Shown here: piece after piece, positions 31,714-42,013 of the stretch
How positions within the stretch are numbered: position 1 is the first letter of the stretch
How the letters are laid out: every line of letters starts with the position of its first letter
Origin: Antitrichia curtipendula
Lineage: Eukaryota; Streptophyta; Bryopsida; Hypnales; Leucodontaceae
Assembly (NCBI GenBank): GCA_951230915.1
Contig: OX579641.1
Location: 20,314,254 to 20,378,253 of the forward strand
Reading direction: 5' to 3'
Length of the DNA stretch: 64,000 bases
Program-made: the position numbers and the translations under genes
The notes under the pieces: generated by a model
What the model saw: the letters and a program-made list of their open reading frames with translations, nothing else
What the model was told of the DNA's origin: nothing
The model's database searches: none

Positions 31714-32656
31714 TTAACCCCTAAAGGTTTTTGACTATGTTTTCACCAAAACCGCTCCATAACTGCCATTTCTAATACTTGTGCCAAATTTTAGACAAAA
31801 AACATTTTTGGACACTTGTAGCCGTAGGATCTTGTAGTAAACTTGTTTAAGAAGATGTGGGAAAAAATTCAGAATTTTCCACCAAGTAGATTGCAAGATA
31901 ATAGAGTTTGAATTGACAAAAATCCTTTTTTTGTCCCTGCAAAAAAACGGGCAGCTGCCCTCCACAAGGTCACATTTGTATGAAAAAATGTCCAAAATGA
32001 TGGTTACTCTTTGGATTTATTCTTCAAGACAAGTTGGCTACATGCTTGAAAAATTTCAGATCATTTGGAATTGTACAACATATAGGAAAAAAATAGTAAG
32101 TAGGAAGAGGTAGAGAATGATTCAAAGCACTAAATTGTCAAGAATTTATTTATGAAATTGAAAAATGCCAATCCCAACGATTGTAATGTTGTAATAAACA
32201 ATCTACATCCAATGTTTTTATTTTTTTTCAAAAATATTGAAAATCGAGTTAAATAAAGGACTTCAAAGTTTATTTTAGAGTAGAGATTCCATAACTACCC
32301 TCAAACTAAGAATCCTCATAACTTTTGACTCATTGATCGGAATGGAATGATTCAAAGCCTCCCACGTACATATAAATCTAAAGAATCAATTTCAAATTTT
32401 AGTTTTTCTTAAAAGTGATTTTTAAAGAAGTTTTTTTTGCTGCCCCGGTTGCCCGCCGAACAATGAAAATGACATATCATGCAATAACTTTTTAACCATG
32501 TAGTCAAAAGTTACGAAAATTGTTGGGCCTTAAAGCTACTCCTTGGGCACATCTTATGTGAAAATTTCAAAGAAAAAAAAGAAAAATTCCGGTCATAATG
32601 AGCTGCCCAAAATCGCTATGTTGTCAAAAAACGGTGTTTGGTCCTTTAGGGGTTAA
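31714..32656. mobile_element. TTAA-flanked MITE, 943 bp (long subfamily)
   Basis: Left TTAACCCCTAAAGG, right CCTTTAGGGGTTAA: a perfect 14-bp inverted pair including the TTAA. The internal sequence is shared with 36346-37278, for example AAAGCTACTCCTTGGGCACA and TGCTATGTTGTCAAA-like words. No long open frame. Confidence 0.85.
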
Positions 32657-32886
32657 CTTCTCTCTATTGTCATTTCTTCATGTGCATCAAATTCATTTTG
32701 GCATCACCTACATGACACTTTTAGCACCCTACACCTTGAATCTCTGAAAATTTGTAACTAATTCACAATCCATCCAAAAATTATGGAACCACTTGCAATT
32801 TGGTTCATAGTCCTTTAGCAACGTGCAAAAAATGTTATTCATTTTCTACAGCACATTGGTTATGCCACAAAGCTTATTTGGGTGTA

Positions 32887-33122
32887 GTTACCTTAAACGC
32901 CATGGAGGGGTGTTTTTTCAGGCCAATGAATGGTTAAGAATCTCTCCAAGCAGGACAGAAGTACAACTGTTCATCCTCCCCAATTTTGTGTCAAAAAGGG
33001 GAGGTCTTCTACAGTAGCTTGACTTCCAATGAGTGCTTTTTCATATTTTTTTAAGCCAACAATTCACATGGTACCCAAACAGATCATTTCCACAGTGACC
33101 GGACCGTCGTTTTAAGGGTTAA
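32887..33122. mobile_element. Short TTAA-family element, inverted copy
   Basis: Reverse-oriented relative of 11952-12177 and 31009-31238, sharing CTTGACTTCCAATGAGTG and CAATTCACATGGTACCCAAA. The right end (TTTTAAGGGTTAA) keeps TTAA at 33119-33122; the left end has TTAC. Confidence 0.6.
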
Positions 33123-33776
33123 ATTCCAGATGCTGCAATTGTTGGAAAGCATGCCCCATGTCTTACTTAGCAACTTTCAACGACCGCACTGCACTAACGA
33201 CTTATTTATGCTTGACACTGGAGCCTGCAGTGTGGACGTCATCTTTCATGGGCGAATCGTGAAAAAACTTGACATGTTCAGCTGTGCACAGTCAGAAACT
33301 TAAGCTCATTCAACTGATGGGTATCAATGCATCAGACAGAGGTCTCGAGGTATTTTAGCTCGTGAGCTCATGAGTTGCTGATATCAATTTAGTTAAGGTA
33401 GTAGGCTCTAAAAGTGACCCTTTAAGGGCTGATTTGCCTTTTTCATAGGTTTGCATGATTAAAAATATTTTTACCTTGTTTTTCAGAGAAAGCCAAATAG
33501 ATGCTGAACGTAACACAAGTGGTTTCATATTTTTTGAAGCATTTTTTAATTAGTTATGAATTTTCAAAGATTTCTGTTGTAGGTACCTATTTGTGACCCT
33601 AGGTCTCCCAAAATCTGTCCCCTTGCAACTTCTAAAGTGATTTGAGGAAATCAAGGCCTATGATTGGCTCTTGCAATAGAAAAACAATTTTTCCTTGATG
33701 CATTCAATAGCTAAAGTGGTCCACTCAAGGATCACCTGCAATCCATTCTACAACTAATTATAGGGTCGGTTTGAAG
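33123..33776. other. Spacer; possible coding crumb
   Basis: At about 33195-33300 a GC-richer stretch reads FMLDTGACSVDV in one plus-strand frame, vaguely like an aspartic-protease DTG motif, and soon hits a stop. It is too short to assign. The last 8 bp are the hAT target duplication. Confidence 0.3.
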
Positions 33777-33907
33777 CAGGGTTTTTTTTTTTGGCGACAG
33801 GCCACCTTGCGTGCCCTCCCAGCAGAGGTCGATATCGGGAGGGAGCCGGGCCCAATGGCCAAATGCTCTGACGGATTCGGCGAATATCGCCAGAAAAAAA
33901 AACACTG
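33777..33907. mobile_element. hAT-type MITE, 131 bp, perfect 8-bp TSD
   Basis: Termini CAGGGTTTTTTTTTTTGGCGA and the inverse of CAGTGTTTTTTTTTCTGGCGA. Exact 8-bp direct repeats GTTTGAAG flank it (33769-33776 and 33908-33915). CAGNG ends with an 8-bp duplication are diagnostic of the hAT superfamily. A near-identical inverted copy is at 41636-41767. Confidence 0.85.
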
Positions 33908-34053
33908 GTTTGAAGGAGAGGGTCACTTTTACAACTCACTACCTTACTTAAAACCTACGTAATCGATCAATTTAGTATCACATGGATATATGGTAATTTA
34001 GCACTTCACTGGCAGAGAGCTTGACCATTATACAAACTGCCATTTAAGTTATA

Positions 34054-34500
34054 AGGTAAACCTGCCCTTCACCGTCAGCTTCCCAATTCCGTGGCCTACT
34101 GTTTGGCTCCAATTGCGTTCACTGCCCCATCCAAATCTGTCCAGAAAGTATCCTAAACCATTTAAGATTCTGACAAAATCTGACAAGATTTTGGGGTAAC
34201 GTCAACACGGGGTAACGTGTCAACTTTTGATTGGTGGATACTTAAGTGCTATAGATACACAGAAGGGCGGTTATGGGTTGTTAATAGGGTGTTTATGTCT
34301 CCATTCTATGCACGGTTTTCTAATTTCAAACTGATTACTTCAAAAATTCACAGAAATTACAGTTTTGATCAGAAAATTATAATTCCACTTGGGTTTTATT
34401 CGTGAAACAAGCGCACACCTCTGAAAAATATGTGCCCCTCTTGGAATTGGCCCCAAGATATTCAGATTGCAAATCAGGGTGGTGAAGGGCAGGTTTACCT
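34054..34500. mobile_element. TA-flanked MITE, 447 bp
   Basis: Inverted termini AGGTAAACCTGCCCTTCACC at 34054-34073 and its exact inverse at 34481-34500, flanked by TA on both sides. A TA target suggests a Tc1/mariner relationship, but two bases is weak evidence. No coding capacity is seen within it. Confidence 0.65.
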
Positions 34501-34775
34501 TACTTGCCCTGTGATCAAACCTACGGGTAACATTGGTGTGTTGAGCTTCTGTTTCATAGGATGTTTAATTTATTATTTTGCGTCATTTGTGGTGTGGATT
34601 CTCGGTCTGGTACGGATTCTCGATATCTATAGTCGAGCCACTGAGAGTGTTCACATTGTCAGGGAGCTTCCACTTGGAGCTTGCTCACTAGGGGAAGAAG
34701 ATTTAAGAAAAAAAAAGGGTTGCAAACATTATGTTGATCAAATTTCGAAAAAAAATTCTCCTTGGTGTGTGTTTA

Positions 34776-36142
34776 GAGCATCGCCACGGCTGCTCGCCAA
34801 GGGCCCTAACACGCTGACTGAACAAGCCCTGGCTTCATTTCCTCCCCCACGGCTGACGCGTCAAACGGGGAAAACTGCCCGGCCGCGCCAGAATTTTGAA
34901 GAGACACGGGGAAATACTGGAGCTTCAGCGCGGCTCGCCAAAGGCTCTGACTACCTTTTTCAACCGAGTTTCGAGGCTGACAGTCCTTCTCAACAATCTT
35001 TGAAGCACATCCCCCTTTTACCCTCTAATTTTTCTCACAAGTAATTTTAACCTCAATAAAGTTTCCTTTACTTGTGTGAAAAAACAGAAAAGAAGGCACT
35101 TCCCAACAAGATTTAAGATTCTTTTATTCTGTATCTAGATAATTGGGAGAAATGCACATTTACCTTCGATGCGTTGTAAGAGGTAAGAGAAGATTACTAT
35201 ATACACATGGGGTGGTAGGAGGTAGAACAAACAATGTGGGATAAGTAAATTAGATGTAGTAGGAGCTCCACCATTCATAGTTTTTTCCAAAGTAGAAATT
35301 GTGTTAGAATTAAAATTTCAGACCTCATTTAGGCATAGTAGATTAACTTTTTCCAAAACACTTTGAACTCATAAAAGATGTGAAATCAAGATAAATTTCA
35401 TCTCTAAAAATCCGTTTGAGATTTCAAGTCTCTAGTCAAAAGTTATGGACAAATTTCTACTATGCATTTCTACAAACGTAAAAAAAATTTCCCTTCTAAT
35501 CCTCTTTTGAAATTTGTCCATAACTTTTGATTGGAATCTTGAAATCACAAACGGATTTTTGGAGGTGAAATTTGTTCTGATTTCACATCTTTTATTAAAT
35601 CAAAGTGTTTTGGAAAAAGTTAATCTACTATGCCTAAATGAAGTCTGAAATTTTAATTCTAACACAATTTCTACTTTGGAAAAAACTATGAGTGGTGGAG
35701 CTCCTATTACATCTAATTTACTTATCCCACATTGTTTGTTCTACCTCCTACCACCCCATGTGTATATAGTGAGCTACTCTTCTCACCGGCAACTTAATAG
35801 AAGTTGAAAGTACTTAAATTCGAATTTGGATACACGCAAGTGAAGGGATCTTTCTTGTAGTCAAAAGTATTTTTTTCTTTTGTTTTTCACACAAATGAAA
35901 GGAATTTCATGACAATTTAACTGTTTGAGTGCCAGCTGGGGGTGTCATTACCTCAAAGTCAGGGTAAAAAATCAAGTCAAACCCCATAGCGAGGCGCGCC
36001 AGGGCTTCCGCATTTGCCCGTCCCCTCTTGAAAACTTGAAGTGGCTGGGCGAGATCGCGTGCCTGCGGTGGGGGAAAATACCCGGCCTAACGCGCCAGTT
36101 CACCGGGTCAGCTTCACTTGGTGCTCTGCGGTGGCGATGCTC
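34776..36142. mobile_element. 1.37-kb foldback element with TTA TSD
   Basis: Ends GAGCATCGCCAC (34776-34787) and GTGGCGATGCTC (36131-36142), flanked by TTA on both sides. The arms are inverted copies through most of the element. Similarity is patchy in the GC-rich outer parts (about 34776-35090 versus 35870-36142) and very high in the core (about 35200-35460 versus 35505-35767), with a loop of about 45 bp. TTA duplications with GAGCATC-type ends recall PIF/Harbinger (Tourist-like) MITEs. The 204-residue open frame at 34430-35044 crosses the left boundary and is judged spurious. Confidence 0.7.
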
Positions 36143-36345
36143 TTAACCCCTCACTATCGTTGCAACATTTCGCCAATGTAGGGCGGCTAGAAATCTCTGT
36201 ACAACTGGCCGTCTTTATGCGGCCGAAGAGTTGCTGAAAAGCTTGAGGCATTCCAATTTTACCATGATTTTTAATTCTTTGTGCCTTGCAGTTGTCGCTC
36301 TTACTTAATTGACCCACTTCAAAACCATTAACTAAAAGCAGTGAC

Positions 36346-37278
36346 TTAACCCCTAAAGGTTTTAGATGTTTTTAGGCCCAAAACTGCTTCAAAGTTCTCA
36401 AACCCAAGCAAGGCTAAAATTTTCATCTATATTATTCATTAATAAATCCAAATGTAAGATCCTTTAGTTAACTTGTTAGAGTAAACCCTCCTAAAATTTG
36501 AAAATAAGAAACCAATTGCAAGAACAAATCACTTGAATTTGAAAAAGAAACATTTTCAACTCTTCTCAAATGGTTCGATTCATCTTTCAAACTTTTTATA
36601 CAAAAATGTGTAGACTCTACAATTTGTTACTCTCCATAATATATTGAAGAAATTAGTTGGAAATACCTATAAAAATTTCAAACAAAAAATATTTCATATT
36701 CATGCTTGTAAAAAATAGTAAGCAGAAAGAAGTAGAATATGATTTAAAATACTAAATTTTTAAAAATTTAGTTATATAATAAAAAATTCCAATACCAATG
36801 GCTTTAATGTTGTAATACAAAATTTACATCCAATGTTTGTTTTATTTTTTTCAAAAATATTGAAAATTGAGTTAAAATAAAGGACTTCAAAATTTATTTT
36901 AGAATAGAGATTCCATAATCATCCACAAACTAAAACTCCTCATAACTTTCATCTTGTTAATCAAATGGAACGATTTAAAGCTTTCCACATATATATATAT
37001 AGGAAATTAGTTTCAAATTTTACTTTAAAAAAAGCGATTTTTAAAGATTTTTTTTGAACTGCCCATTCTCCCCGTTGAATAATGAAAATCACATATCATA
37101 CAATAATTTTTCAACCATGTAGTTAAAAGTTATGAAAATTGTTGCGCCTTAAAGCTACTCCTTGGGCACATATTTTGTGAAAAATTTCAAAGAAAAAAAA
37201 TAAAAATTCCATCTGTGGTGAGTTCTTCAAAATTGCTATGTTGTCAAAGAACACCGTTTAATCCTTTACTGGAGTTAA
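36346..37278. mobile_element. TTAA-flanked MITE, 933 bp (long subfamily)
   Basis: Begins TTAACCCCTAAAGG; the right end TCCTTTACTGGAGTTAA carries changes. The interior aligns with 31714-32656 over its length. It begins about 200 bp beyond the foldback element. Confidence 0.75.
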
Positions 37279-37391
37279 ATCTCAAATCTCCATTTTTTGC
37301 TAATTCCAATGGTAAGGCAGGAGGCTTGAAATCCACTTTGGCATTAAGAACCATCCCTATAATTAGCATTGAAATGGACATGAGGTGGTTC

Positions 37392-37983
37392 TTAACCCCT
37401 AAAGTCCCAAAGTCCCTACACGGGACTCTTGGGATTTTGAGTAGGCGTGTATGATTTCATTTTTTGACATGATTTTTTGAAACTTTTTTAAAGATAGTAA
37501 AATAGATTAGCTTTATAAGAATACAATTTTTATTTCGAACGTTGTCCTAGAACAAAAGTTATACCACCCTAAGTCCAAGAAGTAGCTTGAGGGGCAACCC
37601 AGAAAAAATCATAAAATATTGAATTTTTTAATTTTTAATTTTTTTCTCAATTATTACAATTTTTTTCTACATCTGAAGTTTTGAATCATTATATTTGGAC
37701 TAGTGATGAGAAATTTAAGGAAAATCTTGTTATGGGGGCAATCTAAGCTTCTTCTTAAAGAAAAATTGTTTTCTTCACTTTAAATGCAAATATCTTGCAA
37801 CATACGTTGTCAAAGTTTTTGAAATTTTTTATGCACATTCTTATAATAGTCTAGTACATAATTGTATGGTTAGATATGAAAAGAAAACAAATGATTTTAA
37901 AAGGTTTCTGCTCTTTGCAATAGAAATGGTAGTTTTGTGAGTGGTCTTTGATGGAAAAAAGGCCTTGGGACTTTAGAGGTTAA
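37392..37983. mobile_element. TTAA-flanked MITE, 592 bp
   Basis: Left TTAACCCCTAAAGTCCCAA, right TTGGGACTTTAGAGGTTAA: an inverted pair of about 19 bp with one mismatch. It shares interior words with 10261-11177 and 57795-58411 (gcaatagaaatgg, then gtagttttg). Confidence 0.8.
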
Positions 37984-38377
37984 ATTGACCTCCATAGTCT
38001 TTGATGGATCAAGTAAAAAATAATTATTTATTACAAAAGCCAATCATTCTCTCTGCTTTCCCCATTTTTCTTTACAATTTGCAAGTGAATAGTTTATGGG
38101 AGACCTAGGATCATAAATAGGTGCCTACGACACAACTTGTTTGAAAATTCATAACTAAATCAATAATTCTTTTAAAAATATGAAACCACTTGTGTTATTT
38201 TCCACATCTATTTTTCTTTCTCTGAAAAATGAGCTAAAAGACCCTAAAGACATAGTGTGAACAAAGGCAAATTTTTGCTTTGAACATCTCCTAGAAGGCA
38301 GGTTTGAACATCTTTCCCTTTTCCTCTCAACAAGCAAATCATTTGGTCATGGCATGCAGTACAGTAACTTAAGTATG

Positions 38378-38771
38378 GTAGAACCACCCATTGTCGACCA
38401 GGGACCCATCCCCAACTTGTAGGGTGTACTATTTCCAACCGAGGTTGCAATAAATTTTCAACCAAAGCTTTGAATGTGTTTTTTCTCCTTTTCAAAATTA
38501 AAACTAATCAAGTCATGACACATGCTCCAAAGTAGTGAGCAGAAAATAGTTCTTGAATGATCGGCATTAGAAGACTCTACATGTGAGCTATAGATTTGGA
38601 CCAACTGACAGCTTCCAAAATTCATAGTAATTTCAATTCAAGGCATAAAATTATAGAAAAAACTGCAATCCCCTTTATTTCTATCTTCCTATACGGTAGA
38701 AAATTTACATGCCTTATACTACTCCAAAACATGCACAGATCGCTTAAGTGGTCGACAATGGGTGGTTCTAC
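38378..38771. mobile_element. MITE with perfect 23-bp TIR, 394 bp
   Basis: The left 23 bp start GTAGAACCACCCATTGTCGA (38378-38400) and recur exactly inverted at 38749-38771. A relative lies at 52287-52651. I cannot define a clear target duplication, so the superfamily is left open. Confidence 0.75.
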
Positions 38772-38825
38772 TGTACAGTTGGCTACAGGTTGCTTACGAA
38801 TTTTTTGCATTCCTAGTGAAAGAAG

Positions 38826-39360
38826 TTCCATTGCTGCCAACTTTGACACCCTCCCGAGGGTTGAAAATTTGTTTTTTTGCTTTGAATTTTTTTTACAAGT
38901 TCATCTCTATGTTAATAACATATATGCAAAATTTCATGGCCAAAAGATTTATAGAAAAAAAGATATTCAAAGTCTACCAACATGTGTAGTTGTGAGAAGA
39001 ATTTCACTACTACCAACTTTGTCACCCTCCCAAGGATTGAGAATTTTTTTTTTGCCATGAATTTTTTTTACATGATATCATGTCTATGTTGATAATATGT
39101 GTACCAAATTTCAAAACCAAAAGATTTACACAAAAAAAGATATTCGAAACCTACCAACATAGGGAGTTGGAAAAACAATTTCACTACTACCAACTTTGTC
39201 ACCCTCCCAAGGATTGAAAAAAACTTTTTTTGGCATGAAATTTATTTGGTCATGGAAGCATCTCCATGTTGATAATATGTGTGTCAAATCTCAAGTTCAA
39301 AAGACTCACACAAAAAAAGATATTTGAAATCTACCAACATAGAGAGTTGGAAGAGTGATT
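38826..39360 (+). repeat. Three-copy tandem repeat of about 176 bp
   Basis: Units containing CCAACTTTG followed by CACCCTCCC start near 38837, 39013 and 39190. Each runs through a poly-T stretch and GTTGATAATATGTGT-like words to CTACCAACAT. The third copy ends at about 39360. Divergence is moderate and there is no coding frame. Confidence 0.75.
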
Positions 39361-40761
39361 TTTTTAGCCCTTGTTATAGTGTCATTTTGTGGGTTAAAGT
39401 TTGACACGGATGTAAAAAATCATTCTCACAACTACACCTCTTGGTAGATTTCAAATATCAGTGAGATCAAGTGAGCCCTTCAACGACAAGCATTACAAAA
39501 AATTTCAGCCCTGGAAAAGGCTGCTAATAGCTCATTTTCGGCACCCCTATGGTGCAATTACAGAAAACATAAAAGAATATTTTTTAATTTTTTTAATATT
39601 TTTTTATAAAACATAATAATAAAAAAATTTAAAAATTTAAAATTTAAAAATTTAAAAATTAAATTTAAAAATTTAAAATTTTTTTATAAATTTTAAAATT
39701 TTTTATAAATTTTAAAATCTGACAGAACACAGACGTGGTCGAAATTCGACCACGTAGCAATTTCAATTCAGAAGGGGATTTCTCTCTACTTGCACAGCGG
39801 GGGTGCAAAACTCACGGCCCCTTTATGGGCTGATTATTTTTGTAATGTGTCGAGTGACATTCACCCGCACCCAGTGTTTTTTTTTTAGGCGATAAAAAGA
39901 CTAATCGCACCAAAAAATAATCTCGTGCACCAAGCCCTTAGAAAAATTTGGAGGAAATTTTTTTTTAAGAGCCAGATCCAAATTTTGGATTACACCCTTG
40001 CAGCTACTACCTCAACCATGACTCTTGGAATTTGCCTTTTTGTCGCCACCTTTGTTGATGTTGATTCAACAACTTTTCATTCACCATCGCCTAAAATACA
40101 CCAAAGTTGACAATATGAGTAGAGCATGTAGCCATATGCATGGACAAAAGGTTTATACATTGGAAGATTTTCCATATGAAAAGTGCTTTAAGCAGTGGGT
40201 TAATAATGCAGATAACTATCGATATGGGATTTGGTGTAGCGTTGGGACAAGTGGTCTCTTCACATCGTTCTATGTTTTATGATTTATAGGTTTGATGTTT
40301 ATATCTTTTTAGATATGTTTTTTGTAGTTGCAGTTTTCTTGTTGTGGATTTTGCTTGGCATTTCCTAGCAATTGCAATCTTTGAGGTTGCATTTTTGTTG
40401 TAGACAACATTTCAAACCTTAGACTTGTAGCAATATCATTTTGATATTGCCGTGTAATCAAAAAATGGGATTTTTCAACTTATGAGTTGCAATCTTCCTA
40501 ATTCATTTGCACCACTCTTCGAAACTTTGCCGCCCTATTTTGCACCAGTGTAAGAGCTGAAATTGACAGAGATCTTTCTTGGGTTTTGTTTTGGTGCCAT
40601 GTAACTCACACTGATTTTTAACTTGGAGCCAAATTTTGCACCAAATTTTTTTTTGAGGGCACCTAACTTCAACCACTTACTTCTCACCTGGAGCCTAAAT
40701 CCAGATTCCCTTAAATTAAAAAAAAATTCACTGCCCGCACCGCGGGGTTGCAGAACTCACG
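39361..40761. other. Low-complexity AT tract, palindrome, orphan repeat unit
   Basis: At 39590-39720 lies a TTTAAAATTTT-type tract. An 11-bp-arm palindrome (ACGTGGTCGAA with its inverse, one base between) is at 39733-39755. At about 39826-39880 one copy of the 64-bp repeat found at 40762-41090 occurs alone, next to cagtgttttttttttaggcg, which resembles a hAT-MITE end. No gene was recognised; short frames at 39925-40282 look random. Confidence 0.5.
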
Positions 40762-41090
40762 GTTGCTTCATGAGCTGATTATTTTTGTACTGTGTCGAGT
40801 GACATTCACCCGGCATAACACTATTCACCTTTCATGGGCTGATTATTTTTGTACTGTGTCGAGTGACATTCACCCGGCATAATACTATTCACCTTTCATG
40901 GGCTGATTATTTTTGTAATGTGTTGAGTGACATTCACCCGGCATAACACTATTCACCTTTCATGGGCTGATTATTTTTGTAATGTGTCGAGTGACATTCA
41001 CCCGGCATAATACTATTCACCTTTCATGGGCTGATTATTTTTGTAATGTGTCGAGTGACATTCACCCGGCATAACACTATTCACCTTCCT
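40762..41090 (+). repeat. 64-bp tandem repeat, five copies
   Basis: The word GCTGATTATTTTTGTA recurs at 40774, 40838, 40902, 40966 and 41030, exactly 64 bp apart. Each is followed by GTCGAGTGACATTCACCCGG and CACTATTCACC. Copies 2-5 are almost identical, so the array expanded recently. Copy number may vary between individuals. Confidence 0.9.
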
Positions 41091-41320
41091 TGGGGACTTC
41101 CCTTTTGCTCCCCGCAACATCAGGAGTCCCCAGTGACTGCTATTGGAGAACTGTTGTCATATCTGATAGAATACAATAAAATACTGTGAGCCCAGCCAAT
41201 CCAACTCATTCGATTTAAACTAAATTCTCCCCCAGGTATCCAGGGGGGGGATTATACCTCATGTTAGAGGATCATGCTGAGCCCAGTTAACAATGTTATG
41301 ATCCAGGGGGGGATTTATAC

Positions 41321-41557
41321 GGCCAGGACGAACTGACCACTCTATTGCCCCGTTTTACCCCTGGGGAAAACACTGTGGGATTTTTTATTTGCAATCAGAT
41401 GATACCATTTGTAAATTCTGAATTCAGATTTGGAATCAGCGGCCCCAAATTAGCAAGGGGAGGTGTAGAAATACAAAAAATCACGGCAAAAAATAGGGGG
41501 CTTTTTTTCTACAATTACCCCTGGCCGGGGCAATAGAGGGGTCAGTTCGCCCTGGCC
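41321..41557. mobile_element. MULE-like MITE, 237 bp, perfect 10-bp TSD
   Basis: Exact direct repeats GGATTTATAC flank it (41311-41320 and 41558-41567). The terminal inverted repeats are about 32 bp with few mismatches (GGCCAGGRCGAACTGACC outermost). It is related to 22747-22961. TSD length and long TIRs fit Mutator-like elements. Non-coding. Confidence 0.8.
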
Positions 41558-41635
41558 GGATTTATACCTCATGTCAGAGGGTCATCCCCGCAATTCGAGG
41601 AAAAATTAAAAAAAATTCATTGCGACCGCTCCCTG

Positions 41636-41767
41636 CAGTGTTTTTTTTTTCTGGCGATATTCGCCGAATCCGTCAGAGCATTTGGCCATTGGGCCCGGCT
41701 CCCTCCCGATATCGACCTCTGCTGGGAGGGCACGCAAGGTGGCCTGTCGCCAAAAAAAAAAACCCTG
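41636..41767. mobile_element. hAT-type MITE, 132 bp, beside a promoter
   Basis: Inverted near-copy of 33777-33907. Flanks are GCTCCCTG (41628-41635) and CCTCCCTG (41768-41775), a 7/8 match to an 8-bp duplication. It ends only 13 bp before a TATA box, so the insertion sits in the core promoter region of the downstream gene. Confidence 0.8.
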
Positions 41768-41780
41768 CCTCCCTGCAAGC

Positions 41781-41788
41781 TATAAAAC
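41781..41788 (+). promoter_or_regulatory. TATA box of the 42-44 kb gene
   Basis: TATAAAAC in the context GCTATAAAACCC, in GC-balanced DNA where chance TATA motifs are less likely. A start about 30 bp on would fall near 41815, ahead of the first exons inferred for the downstream gene. Confidence 0.5.
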
Positions 41789-42013
41789 CCAGCCGTTTGA
41801 AACGAACGCACTCCAGTTTCCCATAGCGAGCTCTTCCCAGCTTCCCCGCTCCACGTACTAAACCTTCCCTCACTCGTCCCTCCTTCTCGTATAGTTCTTG
41901 CTCTCATGAAATATATCGCACCGGCAAATTGCTTGTCTAATTCTTAGCTATGGCATCGGGATCGATTTCGTATTGATTGTGGGATTGATTGCTGGTGGTT
42001 CTAGTGTGCAGGC

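Noticed and set aside
33190..33300. Retroviral-type aspartic protease (DTG)
   Set aside because: Only a few residues match, there is no flanking polyprotein, and a stop follows quickly.
34430..35044. 204-residue plus-strand open frame with a hydrophobic stretch
   Set aside because: It crosses the left boundary of the 34776-36142 foldback element and the right end of the 34054-34500 MITE, so it cannot be an ancestral gene. No family resemblance.
40762..41090. CRISPR-like regular array
   Set aside because: Repeat and 'spacer' are the same in every unit, so it is a plain 64-bp tandem repeat, and the genome is eukaryotic.
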